From: Sporomusa sp.
GTDB lineage: Bacteria > Bacillota_C > Negativicutes > Sporomusales > Sporomusaceae
Assembly: GCA_029256645.1 (NCBI GenBank)
Contig: JAQSXM010000018.1
Location: 1 to 16,450, forward strand
Length of the DNA stretch: 16,450 nucleotides
Reading direction: 5' to 3'
Shown piece after piece: positions 1 through 7,084 of this stretch. Both the position numbers and the translations under genes were made by a program. The stretch's first letter is position 1, and every line of letters starts with the position of its first letter. The notes below the pieces were generated by a model, which saw only the letters and a program-made list of their open reading frames with translations, was not told the DNA's origin and did not search any database.

Positions 1-584
1 CGGGATGGACTTAACTAAGTCCCTATTTAGTCAATGACGAAGCTTTCAAAAAAATTGTGGCCATTATTCGCTTGGCTGCCCCTTATACTGGCATAATTTT
101 ATCAACCCGTGAGTCTTCTGAGCTTAGAGATGAACTTATTAGGTATGGTGTATCCCAGATTAGTGCCGGTTCCTGTACAGGTGTCGGTGGCTACCATCAG
201 GTTTATAAAGAGCATGAAGCAAATGCCCCGGCCAAAGGCCTTCAGTTTGAGACTGGCGATAACCGCTCGCCTCAGGAAATTGTCAGCATGCTCTGCAAGC
301 AAGGTTTTGTCCCCAGCTACTGTACAGCCTGCTATCGGCAAGGCCGTACCGGCGATAGGTTTATGAGCCTTGCTAAAAGCGGTGAGATTCAAAATGTCTG
401 TTTGCCCAATGCGCTGTTAACCTTCAAAGAATATCTCCTCGATTATGCTGACCCCGCGATCAGAGAAATCGGTGAGGTCACTATTCAAAAGCATCTCACT
501 GAGATACCTGTAGCTGCAACTAGAGAAGCTACTGCTACTCGTTTAAAAGAGATCGAAACAGGTGTGAGAGATTTATATTTTTAG
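1..584 (+). CDS. hydG: [FeFe]-hydrogenase H-cluster maturase HydG, C-terminal part, with apparent frameshift
   Basis: HydG is a radical-SAM tyrosine lyase that makes the CO/CN-bearing iron synthon for the H-cluster of [FeFe]-hydrogenases. Only the C-terminal part is in the window. The residues VAIIRLAAPYTG, STRES and ISAGSCTGVGGYHQ and the block CTACYRQGRTGDRFM are typical of HydG. A CX2CX22C pattern (CTAC, then the Cys before LPNALL) is the auxiliary iron-sulfur site, and it is intact. The downstream frame reads PYLVNDEAFKKIV back to about base 21 and then meets TAA at 12-14. The expected residues before it (GMDLTK) are found in the frame beginning at base 2. The sequence therefore looks shifted by an indel near base 20, giving either a pseudogene or a base-calling error. 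A strong terminator follows. Identity is sure; the integrity of the gene is not. Confidence 0.9.
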
Positions 585-595
585 GTTATGTATGC

Positions 596-634
596 AAAGA
601 AGCTTTGCGGAACTTCCGCAAAGCTTCTTTTGTT
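596..634 (+). terminator. Rho-independent terminator after hydG
   Basis: A perfect 15-bp inverted repeat (arms 596-610 and 616-630) has a 5-base loop. The 3' arm ends in TTT and continues as a short T-rich run. It starts 11 bases after the hydG stop and ends the hydG transcript. Confidence 0.9.
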
Positions 635-712
635 ATCTATTCAACAGCTAATTAAGAGCAGTTCCTATCAGTTTTGACGCAAACCTGTAACTAATGCTTT
701 GGTTAGTTTTTG

Positions 713-738
713 GCAATACTAGAATATGGTAATATTGC
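713..738. promoter_or_regulatory. Imperfect dyad upstream of the SGNH-hydrolase gene
   Basis: The arms 713-721 (GCAATACTA) and 730-738 (TAATATTGC) are inverted repeats matching at 8 of 9 positions across an 8-base spacer, about 60 bases before the gene start. A TTGGCA-like -35 overlaps the left arm, but I cannot place a convincing -10 with it. The rest of 635-794 holds nothing else I recognise. This may be an operator or chance AT-rich symmetry. Confidence 0.25.
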
Positions 739-794
739 TATATAAACTCTTTATGGAAAATTACAGTTTCTACTTGAATTGGCAGGTGTAACTT

Positions 795-2414
795 TTGAAA
801 CGTATTATACTTATCATGCTTTTAACCCTGGCAATGTCCTACATCCTTGAAGTCTCTGAAAACGTTGGCCTTAATAGATTTAAACCAACTCTGGAGATTG
901 ATTATACAACAAATGAATATACTTTAAGCTGGCCCCGTCTTCCCTATCTAGCTTACTACAAGATTGAGGCCCTAAGTTCCCCACCAGCAGATGATTATTT
1001 GGATGTCGCTGACGCTCAGCGCATTGTTAGTTATCATACCTGGAAAAACCAGTTCGCAATTGATGAAAACTTTCCTTTTAACACCTATTGGCGAGTCTCT
1101 GCCCAAACCTTATTTCACAGGCCGCTGGGTAAGTATTCTAATCATATAAGCTTGACCGAAGCCAGTGGTCGGGTGGCAGAAGACTTCGATAAGGTCAAAC
1201 CAGTGCCCACATCCGCCTACCCGGCCAATGCACCGGCATCTGTCCGGCCAATGCTTACCTGGACAATCGTACCCAATGCTGTGTATTATGAGCTTGAGTT
1301 CTTACCAATACTTCCTGAAAATCCCAATGATGTTTTACCATCAGCGAAGCAACTCCGTTTAACCCGTGAGGTTTTTACCAATGGCTATAACGCCGATTTT
1401 TCCTGGTATGAAGGCAACCGTATCTTCTGGCGAGTCCGTGCACTTAACTATAAGGGCAATCCATTAGGAGTATTCTCTGATGCAACTGAGGTCTGGATTG
1501 ACCGCACTATCCCCCCTGTCGCAAAACCAATCATTAATACTCACCATAAACCAGCTACCCTGCCGGTGCCCCTCTACCCGGTATATGCCTGGATACCAGT
1601 ATCTGGGGCCATAAGTTATGAGGTCGAGCTTACAAATCACCTTCCAGAAAACCCTGGCGGTATTGAGCCCTCAATCCATCGTATCTGGAGTAAAACTGTC
1701 ACTGGACTAAATGACTGTTATGACGATCAGCCGCGTATTGTCCCCGGTAAATATTATTGGCGTGTCCGTGGTATTGATGCCAGTGGTAAGCCGGTAGGCC
1801 AGTATTCCGATACAGCTGAGTTTACCGTTGATCTAACCAGAGGTCACTATGCCGCAACCTTTGGTGACAGTATCACCCATGGGGGTGGCGCTATCTCCTA
1901 CTCTCCAGCTAATACTGATTACAGCTATCAGACCTATCTGCATTTTCCGGCTGTCAATCTTGGCAAAAGCGGCGATACTTCAGAAAGTATGCTCACAAGA
2001 TTTGACCAAGACGTGCTCCCGTTTAAGCCTAAATACTTAATCATCCTTGGCGGTACCAACAGTCTGCGTGGTGGAGTTCCCGCAACTCAGGTTATCACTG
2101 AGCTTGCTGCTATTCGTGATAAATGCCTGATAAATGGCATTAGACCAATCTTCCTGACCTTACCGCCAATCAACCCAGCCGCTATTGATGCCGTTTTTAA
2201 AGAAGAAACTGTGTCCAATTGGCGAGAAGAGTTTGATACGGTTAATGACTTTATTAGACAACAACGCTACTTTATCGAACTTGAACCATATTTTGCGGAT
2301 AGCACCCGGGGACTCCCCGAGCATTTTGCTACAGATGGATTACACCTTGATATTGAAGGAAAAAAGCTCATTGGGCAGATCATCAACGCCCATTGGACAA
2401 GGGTTGTTCGGTAA
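795..2414 (+). CDS. Exported SGNH/GDSL-type hydrolase with three Fn3-like repeats
   Basis: This is a probable esterase or acyl-ester hydrolase acting outside the membrane; the substrate is unknown. Residues 3-18 form a hydrophobic signal or anchor segment without a clear cleavage site. Three related beta-sandwich-like repeats follow at about 43-120, 153-236 and 263-346. Each has a Trp near its start, a (Y/F)WRV block and a G-x-(Y/F)S ending. The C-terminal SGNH domain has block I FGDSIT (Ser359), block II Gly390, block III GGTN (419-422) and block V DGLH (Asp514, His517), so the catalytic set is complete. The start is a TTG at 795, chosen because AGGTG lies 6 bases before it. The gene stands alone after the hydG terminator, and its last 32 bases overlap the end of tyrA on the other strand. 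The catalytic family is clear; the repeat class (Fn3-like) is inferred. Confidence 0.85.
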   Translation: MKRIILIMLLTLAMSYILEVSENVGLNRFKPTLEIDYTTNEYTLSWPRLPYLAYYKIEALSSPPADDYLDVADAQRIVSYHTWKNQFAIDENFPFNTYWRVSAQTLFHRPLGKYSNHISLTEASGRVAEDFDKVKPVPTSAYPANAPASVRPMLTWTIVPNAVYYELEFLPILPENPNDVLPSAKQLRLTREVFTNGYNADFSWYEGNRIFWRVRALNYKGNPLGVFSDATEVWIDRTIPPVAKPIINTHHKPATLPVPLYPVYAWIPVSGAISYEVELTNHLPENPGGIEPSIHRIWSKTVTGLNDCYDDQPRIVPGKYYWRVRGIDASGKPVGQYSDTAEFTVDLTRGHYAATFGDSITHGGGAISYSPANTDYSYQTYLHFPAVNLGKSGDTSESMLTRFDQDVLPFKPKYLIILGGTNSLRGGVPATQVITELAAIRDKCLINGIRPIFLTLPPINPAAIDAVFKEETVSNWREEFDTVNDFIRQQRYFIELEPYFADSTRGLPEHFATDGLHLDIEGKKLIGQIINAHWTRVVR

Positions 2415-3291
2415 CAGCCTGCTCCATTTGCAAAAGTTCATCCCGGCGTTCTTTGGCAGTGGCAAAAAAACCATGAATACTTGCCCGGTCTCCTTGGCGA
2501 ATAGCCACAGCGACCTCACCGATGATCTGACTGAACTTTTCCAGGCTATCGGAGATCGGTCCGGCATTTGTCATACACACATCGGCCCACATATCCGCAT
2601 TAGATGAAGCAATACGTGTGGTATCGCGAAAACCACCGCCAGCCAGCTTAATGCTGCTATCCTTGTCCTCGGAGTAGGCTAGTAAATTTACCAAAGCGGC
2701 AGCGCCAATATGTGGTATATGGCTAATCAGGGCTGTACACCAATCATGCCGGATTGCCTCCATCTCGGTTATCCGGGCTCCTGTCCAGCTGACAACCTGG
2801 CGAACTGCTTCGACAGGTGCGGAATCGCCGGTTTCTAATGGCGTAAGGATATACCATTTATCATGAAAAAGAGTGCTGTCGGCGGCTTCGATGCCGCTTT
2901 TTTCACGTCCGGCCATCGGATGGCCAGGCACATAATAAACACCAGCAGGCAGCAATGCTGTTATTTCCTGGATTAAATAGTGTTTTGTACTGCAGGTGTC
3001 TGTCAGGATAGCTCCCGGCTTTAAATAAGGTGCCATTTCTTTTACTAACGTTGCCGCCTGCAGCACTGGCGTACATAAAAAAATCATATCGGCGTCAGCT
3101 ATGCCTGCCTTAACATCAGCAGTAACGATATCGGCCGCACCACGCTGCCTGGCTTTAATCAGCGACAGTTCGTTAGTATCAACACCAGTAATCTCAACTT
3201 TTCCACCTCTGGCTGCTTTGAGCGCCAGACCTAGCGAACCGCCAATCAATCCCATACCGATGATTGCAATCCGCTTAATAGCTAGCCTCAT
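2383..3291 (-). CDS. tyrA: Prephenate dehydrogenase
   Basis: This cytosolic enzyme oxidatively decarboxylates prephenate to 4-hydroxyphenylpyruvate, the committed step to tyrosine. Residues 12-17 (GMGLIG) form the Rossmann dinucleotide loop, and Asp38 at the end of the second strand favours NAD. The active-site block GHPMAGRE lies around His124, and SHIPH and [11 protein letters not shown] in the C-terminal half are typical of the family. At 302 residues the protein ends after the dehydrogenase dimer domain. There is no C-terminal ACT domain like that of the longer Bacillus TyrA. The start ATG overlaps the aroF stop as ATGA, with GGAG 6 bases upstream, so the two genes are translationally coupled and share the tyrosine T-box upstream of aroF. 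The 3' end overlaps the convergent SGNH gene by 32 bases, and I see no dedicated terminator. Confidence 0.96.
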   Translation of the reverse strand: MRLAIKRIAIIGMGLIGGSLGLALKAARGGKVEITGVDTNELSLIKARQRGAADIVTADVKAGIADADMIFLCTPVLQAATLVKEMAPYLKPGAILTDTCSTKHYLIQEITALLPAGVYYVPGHPMAGREKSGIEAADSTLFHDKWYILTPLETGDSAPVEAVRQVVSWTGARITEMEAIRHDWCTALISHIPHIGAAALVNLLAYSEDKDSSIKLAGGGFRDTTRIASSNADMWADVCMTNAGPISDSLEKFSQIIGEVAVAIRQGDRASIHGFFATAKERRDELLQMEQAVTEQPLSNGR

Positions 3292-4304
3292 TCCATTCTC
3301 CTGCCCACTACCGGCGCAATTGCCCTGACTTCACTCATGAGCGCCCGGAAGTTTTCAGGGGTCAGGGACTGACTGCCATCAGACAAGGCTTCTGCCGGAT
3401 TGGGATGTACCTCAATCATTAAGCCGTCAGCCCCTCCGGCTACCGCGGCTCTGGCCATCGGCCGCACTAATTTCCATAAACCGGTACCATGACTTGGGTC
3501 AACAATAACAGGTAAATGGCTCAGATTTTTTAGTGCCGCCACAGCACTCAAATCCAGCGTATTGCGGGTATAATCCTCAAAGGTTCGAATCCCACGCTCA
3601 CAAAACATAACATTATAATTCCCCTCACTCATAACATACTCGGCAGCATGCAGCCATTCATTAATCGTAGCTGCAATGCCACGTTTCAAAAGCACTGGCA
3701 TGCCGCTTTTGCCTACAGCCTTTAAGAGCTGGAAGTTTTGCATATTGCGGGCCCCGATTTGCAATACATCTGCGTAGGCGCCTACCACAGCCACAGACTC
3801 AATATCAACGACCTCGGTAACAATCTTAAGACCGGTTACAGCTCTGGCTTCTGCCAGCATTTCCAGACCCTTTTCTTCAAGACCCTGGAAAGAGTAAGGC
3901 GAAGTGCGTGGTTTATAAGCCCCTCCCCGCAAAAACTGGGCTCCTGCCGCTTTGACAATCCTTGCCGACTCTAAGAGTTGTTCCCTGCTCTCAACAGCAC
4001 AAGGCCCAGCCATGACTGTTAACTGAGAACCACCAACAAGTACGCCCCCAATATCAATAACCGTGTCTTCGTTTTTAAACTCCCGGCTGACCAGTTTGTA
4101 GCCAGCTGTAACTGATATTGCTTTTTCAACGCCGGACATGGCTTCTAGTGGTAATTGGGCCATTAGTTTTTTCTCCCCGATAAGGCCAATAATTGTACGC
4201 ATTTTACCTTCTGACAAATGTACTTTTAATCCGGCTCCGGTTACCCGGGAAATCACGAGTTCAATCTCATGCTGAGTTGCGGTTGGACTCATTACAATAA
4301 TCAT
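3288..4304 (-). CDS. aroF: 3-deoxy-7-phosphoheptulonate (DAHP) synthase, type I-beta with N-terminal regulatory domain
   Basis: This enzyme condenses phosphoenolpyruvate and erythrose 4-phosphate, the first step of the shikimate pathway. From the start MIIVMSP the protein has 338 residues, the size of the Thermotoga-type enzyme. About 70 N-terminal residues form the ferredoxin-like regulatory domain that binds aromatic amino acids in that family. The barrel follows with [48 protein letters not shown] and [18 protein letters not shown], which hold the PEP, phosphate and metal ligands. I chose ATG 4304 because GGAGG (4313-4317) lies 8 bases upstream; the longer frame from a GTG at 4376 begins inside the T-box sequence and is not used. 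It is the first gene of aroF-tyrA. Control is likely double: tRNA-Tyr read-through of the leader, and allosteric feedback on the enzyme. Confidence 0.96.
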   Translation of the reverse strand: MIIVMSPTATQHEIELVISRVTGAGLKVHLSEGKMRTIIGLIGEKKLMAQLPLEAMSGVEKAISVTAGYKLVSREFKNEDTVIDIGGVLVGGSQLTVMAGPCAVESREQLLESARIVKAAGAQFLRGGAYKPRTSPYSFQGLEEKGLEMLAEARAVTGLKIVTEVVDIESVAVVGAYADVLQIGARNMQNFQLLKAVGKSGMPVLLKRGIAATINEWLHAAEYVMSEGNYNVMFCERGIRTFEDYTRNTLDLSAVAALKNLSHLPVIVDPSHGTGLWKLVRPMARAAVAGGADGLMIEVHPNPAEALSDGSQSLTPENFRALMSEVRAIAPVVGRRME

Positions 4305-4327
4305 GTCTATCGCCTCCATAAAAATAT

Positions 4328-4359
4328 AAAAAGTCCCATCCCCTATACAGGGACGAGAC
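4328..4359 (-). terminator. Regulated terminator of the T-box leader
   Basis: Immediately after the T-box, GTCTCGTCCCT (4359-4349) pairs with AGGGGATGGGAC (4344-4333) in an 11-bp stem with several G-U pairs, followed by five Ts. It lies 24 bases or more before the aroF start, where T-box leaders place the terminator that competes with the antiterminator. Confidence 0.88.
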
Positions 4360-4605
4360 TTCACTCGCGGTACCACCCTGCTTGCTAAAATAGCAAGCCG
4401 CTCTTTTCAGGTACAGGAAAAATCCGATACCCTAGCCTATAATAACGGTGGCGTCCGGCGCAGTCTACTTGAATTACTTTCGACCTGCTGCTCACGGGTG
4501 TATTTCAGTAAGCACGCCTACCGGGTCACACCACCCCCCGGCTCTCTGATAATAGCGATGCTAACTTACTTATCCCGCTCATTGCATTTGTATATGCTGT
4601 TGGAA
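4328..4605 (-). promoter_or_regulatory. T-box riboswitch leader, tyrosine specific (UAC specifier)
   Basis: The leader RNA carries the canonical T-box AGGGTGGTACCGCG at 4366-4379. Stem I has the lower helix GCGGG/CCCGU, then a specifier loop with AGUA on the 5' side and GAA on the 3' side, followed by UAC (4502-4500), a purine A and the closing helix. Higher up are the AGAGAG kink and a CCGGG/CCCGG distal stem. The UAC specifier calls tRNA-Tyr, and the UGGU of the antiterminator bulge predicts an A discriminator base, which bacterial tRNA-Tyr has. By established T-box logic, uncharged tRNA-Tyr stabilises the antiterminator and allows aroF-tyrA transcription. The start site is inferred from the promoter. 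Confidence 0.93.
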
Positions 4606-4608
4606 ATG

Positions 4609-4637
4609 AATATACCAGATATAATTATCCCTGTCAA
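4609..4637 (-). promoter_or_regulatory. Sigma-A promoter for the T-box/aroF/tyrA transcript
   Basis: TTGACA (4637-4632) is a perfect -35 and TATATT (4614-4609) a -10 with one mismatch; they are separated by exactly 17 bases. Transcription would start near 4602, just upstream of Stem I. The box lies just past the stop of the preceding small gene, so aroF-tyrA has its own start. Confidence 0.85.
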
Positions 4638-4658
4638 TAGTCTTATGTTCTATTTTCT

Positions 4659-4964
4659 CTACGTCACTTTGTGAAACCTAATATTATACCACTCAGGTCC
4701 GCGCTCTGGTATTTGTTCCCAGCCTGCCTTCACTAACTTGTCAACCAAACCAGCCAGCGCCTCTCGATGACGTTTACTTTTCTCATCAGGAGTAAAGGAA
4801 CATGACATAATCTCAATTTTCACCGACTTCTTGATAATAGTATCGTGACTGTCACTATTATTTATACTATCCGGGATTGACATGCGCGCTTGAAACTCAC
4901 CTGTATCACGTGGAAATATCCCCCAGCGCTCGCCTGTGACCTGATAGACGATTTCACAATACAT
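4659..4964 (-). CDS. Hypothetical 101-aa protein
   Basis: I do not recognise this protein. It has 101 residues, no signal peptide and no membrane segment. The middle is Ser/Asp-rich (SINNSDSHD), then comes a beta-like stretch, and the C-terminal third is a charged helix followed by AGWEQIPERGPEWYNIRF, a Trp/Tyr-rich ending that could close a small alpha/beta fold. The start ATG lies 4 bases after the stop of the TSCPD gene, and its Shine-Dalgarno (AAGGGG) overlaps that gene's last codons, so the pair form one translational unit. The stop comes just before the promoter of the aroF leader. It is a real gene by spacing and ribosome site; its function is unknown. Confidence 0.65.
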   Translation of the reverse strand: MYCEIVYQVTGERWGIFPRDTGEFQARMSIPDSINNSDSHDTIIKKSVKIEIMSCSFTPDEKSKRHREALAGLVDKLVKAGWEQIPERGPEWYNIRFHKVT

Positions 4965-4968
4965 ACAC

Positions 4969-5223
4969 TTACCCCTTATCTTTATTACTGAACGCCTCTA
5001 GCGCCCGCGCCAACTGGTCGGGACAGGAGGAGTTTTTATCGCCGCATTTTATACCTTTTAGCTTCTTAATAACATCTTCAACCCGCATTCCTTCAGCAAG
5101 CCTGCTTACCCCTTGCAGGTTGCCTGAACAGCCTGATTGAAATTCTATCTCTGTTACAATTCCGGCTTCTACGAGAAATTCAATTTTCTTCGCACATACG
5201 CCACTGGTCGTGTAAATTGCCAT
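4969..5223 (-). CDS. TSCPD-domain protein (TIGR03905-like)
   Basis: This 84-residue soluble protein has the signature SSCPDQLARAL near its C-terminus, and Cys9, the SGCSGN turn and the KCGD turn give further conserved cysteines. This matches the small TSCPD family (TIGR03905 type), whose domain resembles the Cys-rich C-terminal domain of some adenosylcobalamin-dependent ribonucleotide reductases. The function of the stand-alone proteins is not established; metal binding through the cysteines is plausible. The start ATG at 5223 has a good AAGGAAGG-type ribosome site. It is the first gene of a two-gene unit with the 101-aa protein. A perfect inverted repeat (5245-5274) lies just upstream and is a candidate operator. 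Confidence 0.85.
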   Translation of the reverse strand: MAIYTTSGVCAKKIEFLVEAGIVTEIEFQSGCSGNLQGVSRLAEGMRVEDVIKKLKGIKCGDKNSSCPDQLARALEAFSNKDKG

Positions 5224-5244
5224 ATTCTCATTTCCTTCCTGAAA

Positions 5245-5274
5245 TATATTATGGGGAAATTATACCATAATATA
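5245..5274 (-). promoter_or_regulatory. 10-bp inverted repeat flanking a TATAAT box (candidate operator/promoter)
   Basis: The arms TATATTATGG (5245-5254) and CCATAATATA (5265-5274) are perfectly complementary. On the minus strand the spacer starts with TATAAT (5264-5259), a consensus -10. The matching -35 position is weak (TAGGAA-like). A repressor bound to the dyad would cover the -10 of the TSCPD operon. A weak hairpin in the RNA is the alternative. Confidence 0.5.
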
Positions 5275-5287
5275 GCAGCCTTTCCTA

Positions 5288-6919
5288 TCAGATCCGCCGC
5301 GCAGCATCAATGAGTGGAGGGACAACCTGTTTTTTCCGTGACATAACGCCAGGCAAATACCAGGTGCCATCAGGACGGCCCTCTCCAAAAGCGATAGTAA
5401 GCACCCGTGATGGCTGTCCATAATGCAGGAGGTATGTCGCCTCATCGAGTATGCCTGTGATTAGCAGAATTGCCATATTATACTGTTCTTTTTCGCAGAT
5501 AGCCTGCAAAGCCTCTTGTAATTGTTTTTTCTGTCTCAGCACATTCCCTGGGTCCATGACTGAAATCTGACTAATCGCCACATAATACTCACCAATCTGA
5601 AATTCTTTTAGGTCACTAGCTATAATATCGCCGGGAGTTAGTTTATCAATCACTGAACCGGCCTTCAGCATCGCCATACCAAATTCCTGAATATCAAGGC
5701 TGGCAATCTCCGCCAATTTATAGGCAGTGTCACGGTCTTTATCGGTTGCTGTTGGCGATTTAAATAACACCGTATCAGAAATGATGGCAGCAAGTAAAAG
5801 ACCTGCCATATTTTTAGGTATAGGCACATTGCGATGCCAATGCATATTGGCGATAATAGTAGCGGTAGACCCCACCGGCTCATGCCTGATAAAGATTGGT
5901 TCACTGGTTTCCAGCCCACCTAGCCTGTGATGGTCAACAATCTCAACAATCTTAGCCTCTTCAATACCATCGACTGCCTGCGAACGTTCGTTATGATCAA
6001 CTAAAATAATCTGATCCCGTTCAGGAACAATAAGCCTGTCGCGGTCAATAAGTCCAACCATCTTGCCGTTCTGAACAACAGGATAATTACGGTAACCGGT
6101 CCGAATAATAATATCTTTTATATCGGCAACCATATCGTCTGGCTTAAATGCAGTAACATTAGTTTTCATAACCTTTCCTACCGGGATGCTCTGGTTGATG
6201 AGACGCCCGCATGTATAGGTGTCATACGGCGCTCTGATGATATACGTCCCTGCAGCCTGAGCAGCGGTTTCCACCTCAGGCGCCACATCGAAATCGCCGG
6301 TTACAATTAGGCAGGCAACACCAACCTCGATACAGGTCAACTGAACATTCGTACGGTTGCCGACCAGAACAATGTCGCCAGGTTTAATAACCTTGGCCAT
6401 TGTTTGCGTCCGGGAAGCGGCAATTTTAACACTGCCTTCAATCCTTTTGGATAAATCGCCGCCGCAAATGAGTGTTCCATTAAGACATCTAAGAATTCCG
6501 CCATAGTCAACCCCGGTTTCCCGCAAATCTTGCATCCCCAGTTCATTGACATACCGTTCAGCCAAATCACCGACAGTAACCATACCAACTAAACTACCGT
6601 CATCCTCCATAACAGGAATTGACTTTACACTATGTTGTTTGATCAGTTGACCAAGCTTTCTCAGGGTATTCCAGGGATGAATCGCAATTATGTTCTCATG
6701 CATAACATCTTTAGCCCGTGGGTACATATCAAGAATAAGCTGCGGCGGTTGGATACCAAAAAATTCCAGGACATACTTAGTCTCAGCGTTGATTTTTCCG
6801 GCGCGTGCCGGGAGTACGTGCTCGCCCAAAGCCTGTTTGAGATGTGCATAGGCAATTGCTGAACAAATAGAATCTGTATCAGGATTACGGTGACCAATTA
6901 TGTAGATCGGTTTGGACAA
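5288..6919 (-). CDS. Manganese-dependent inorganic pyrophosphatase with CBS and DRTGG regulatory insert
   Basis: This family II pyrophosphatase hydrolyses PPi to phosphate in the cytosol. The DHH half starts with IIGHRNPDTDS (His10, Asp14, Asp16). A regulatory insert follows: CBS1 about 67-125, a DRTGG-like region about 140-240 and CBS2 about 248-300. The DHH domain then resumes with VDHNE (Asp308) and VDHHRLG (329-334) and EPVGSTATI. The C-terminal DHHA2 domain carries the SRKKQ substrate-binding block. At 543 residues it fits the CBS-containing class, which in other Firmicutes is inhibited by AMP and ADP and activated by ATP or diadenosine polyphosphates. The start is a TTG (6919-6917) with AGGAG (6934-6930) 10 bases upstream; MSKPIYIIGH begins directly at the metal loop, as expected. 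It is divergent from uvsE, and I see no terminator in the 64 bases before the TSCPD gene. Confidence 0.95.
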   Translation of the reverse strand: MSKPIYIIGHRNPDTDSICSAIAYAHLKQALGEHVLPARAGKINAETKYVLEFFGIQPPQLILDMYPRAKDVMHENIIAIHPWNTLRKLGQLIKQHSVKSIPVMEDDGSLVGMVTVGDLAERYVNELGMQDLRETGVDYGGILRCLNGTLICGGDLSKRIEGSVKIAASRTQTMAKVIKPGDIVLVGNRTNVQLTCIEVGVACLIVTGDFDVAPEVETAAQAAGTYIIRAPYDTYTCGRLINQSIPVGKVMKTNVTAFKPDDMVADIKDIIIRTGYRNYPVVQNGKMVGLIDRDRLIVPERDQIILVDHNERSQAVDGIEEAKIVEIVDHHRLGGLETSEPIFIRHEPVGSTATIIANMHWHRNVPIPKNMAGLLLAAIISDTVLFKSPTATDKDRDTAYKLAEIASLDIQEFGMAMLKAGSVIDKLTPGDIIASDLKEFQIGEYYVAISQISVMDPGNVLRQKKQLQEALQAICEKEQYNMAILLITGILDEATYLLHYGQPSRVLTIAFGEGRPDGTWYLPGVMSRKKQVVPPLIDAARRI

Positions 6920-7023
6920 GCGATTCTCACTCCTAGGACTTTTCTTATCATTCTAAACCCTACCCTGGGCAAATTGCAAGCTTCTTACACTTTTTCCCCC
7001 TATTAGCCAATAACATGCTTCAA

Positions 7024-7039
7024 TATAGTATATACTATA
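7024..7039. promoter_or_regulatory. Perfect 16-bp AT palindrome upstream of uvsE
   Basis: TATAGTATATACTATA reads the same on both strands and lies 45 bases before the uvsE start, in the 165-base divergent region shared with the pyrophosphatase gene. TATACT within it could be a -10, but I see no good -35. It is a candidate operator. No Firmicutes LexA box (GAAC-N4-GTTC) is visible. Confidence 0.35.
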
Positions 7040-7084
7040 AATATCAGTAACGAAGAATCCTGATAGAAAAAGAGGTACCTGCCT

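Noticed and set aside
17..26. Programmed +1 frameshifting to express hydG
   Set aside because: There is no known programmed site in HydG and no supporting stimulatory signal; an indel or sequence error is simpler.
4305..4376. A 24-residue N-terminal extension of aroF from a GTG at 4376
   Set aside because: The GTG is part of the conserved T-box sequence and the extension crosses the terminator hairpin. MIIVM at 4304 has a proper ribosome site and matches the family start.
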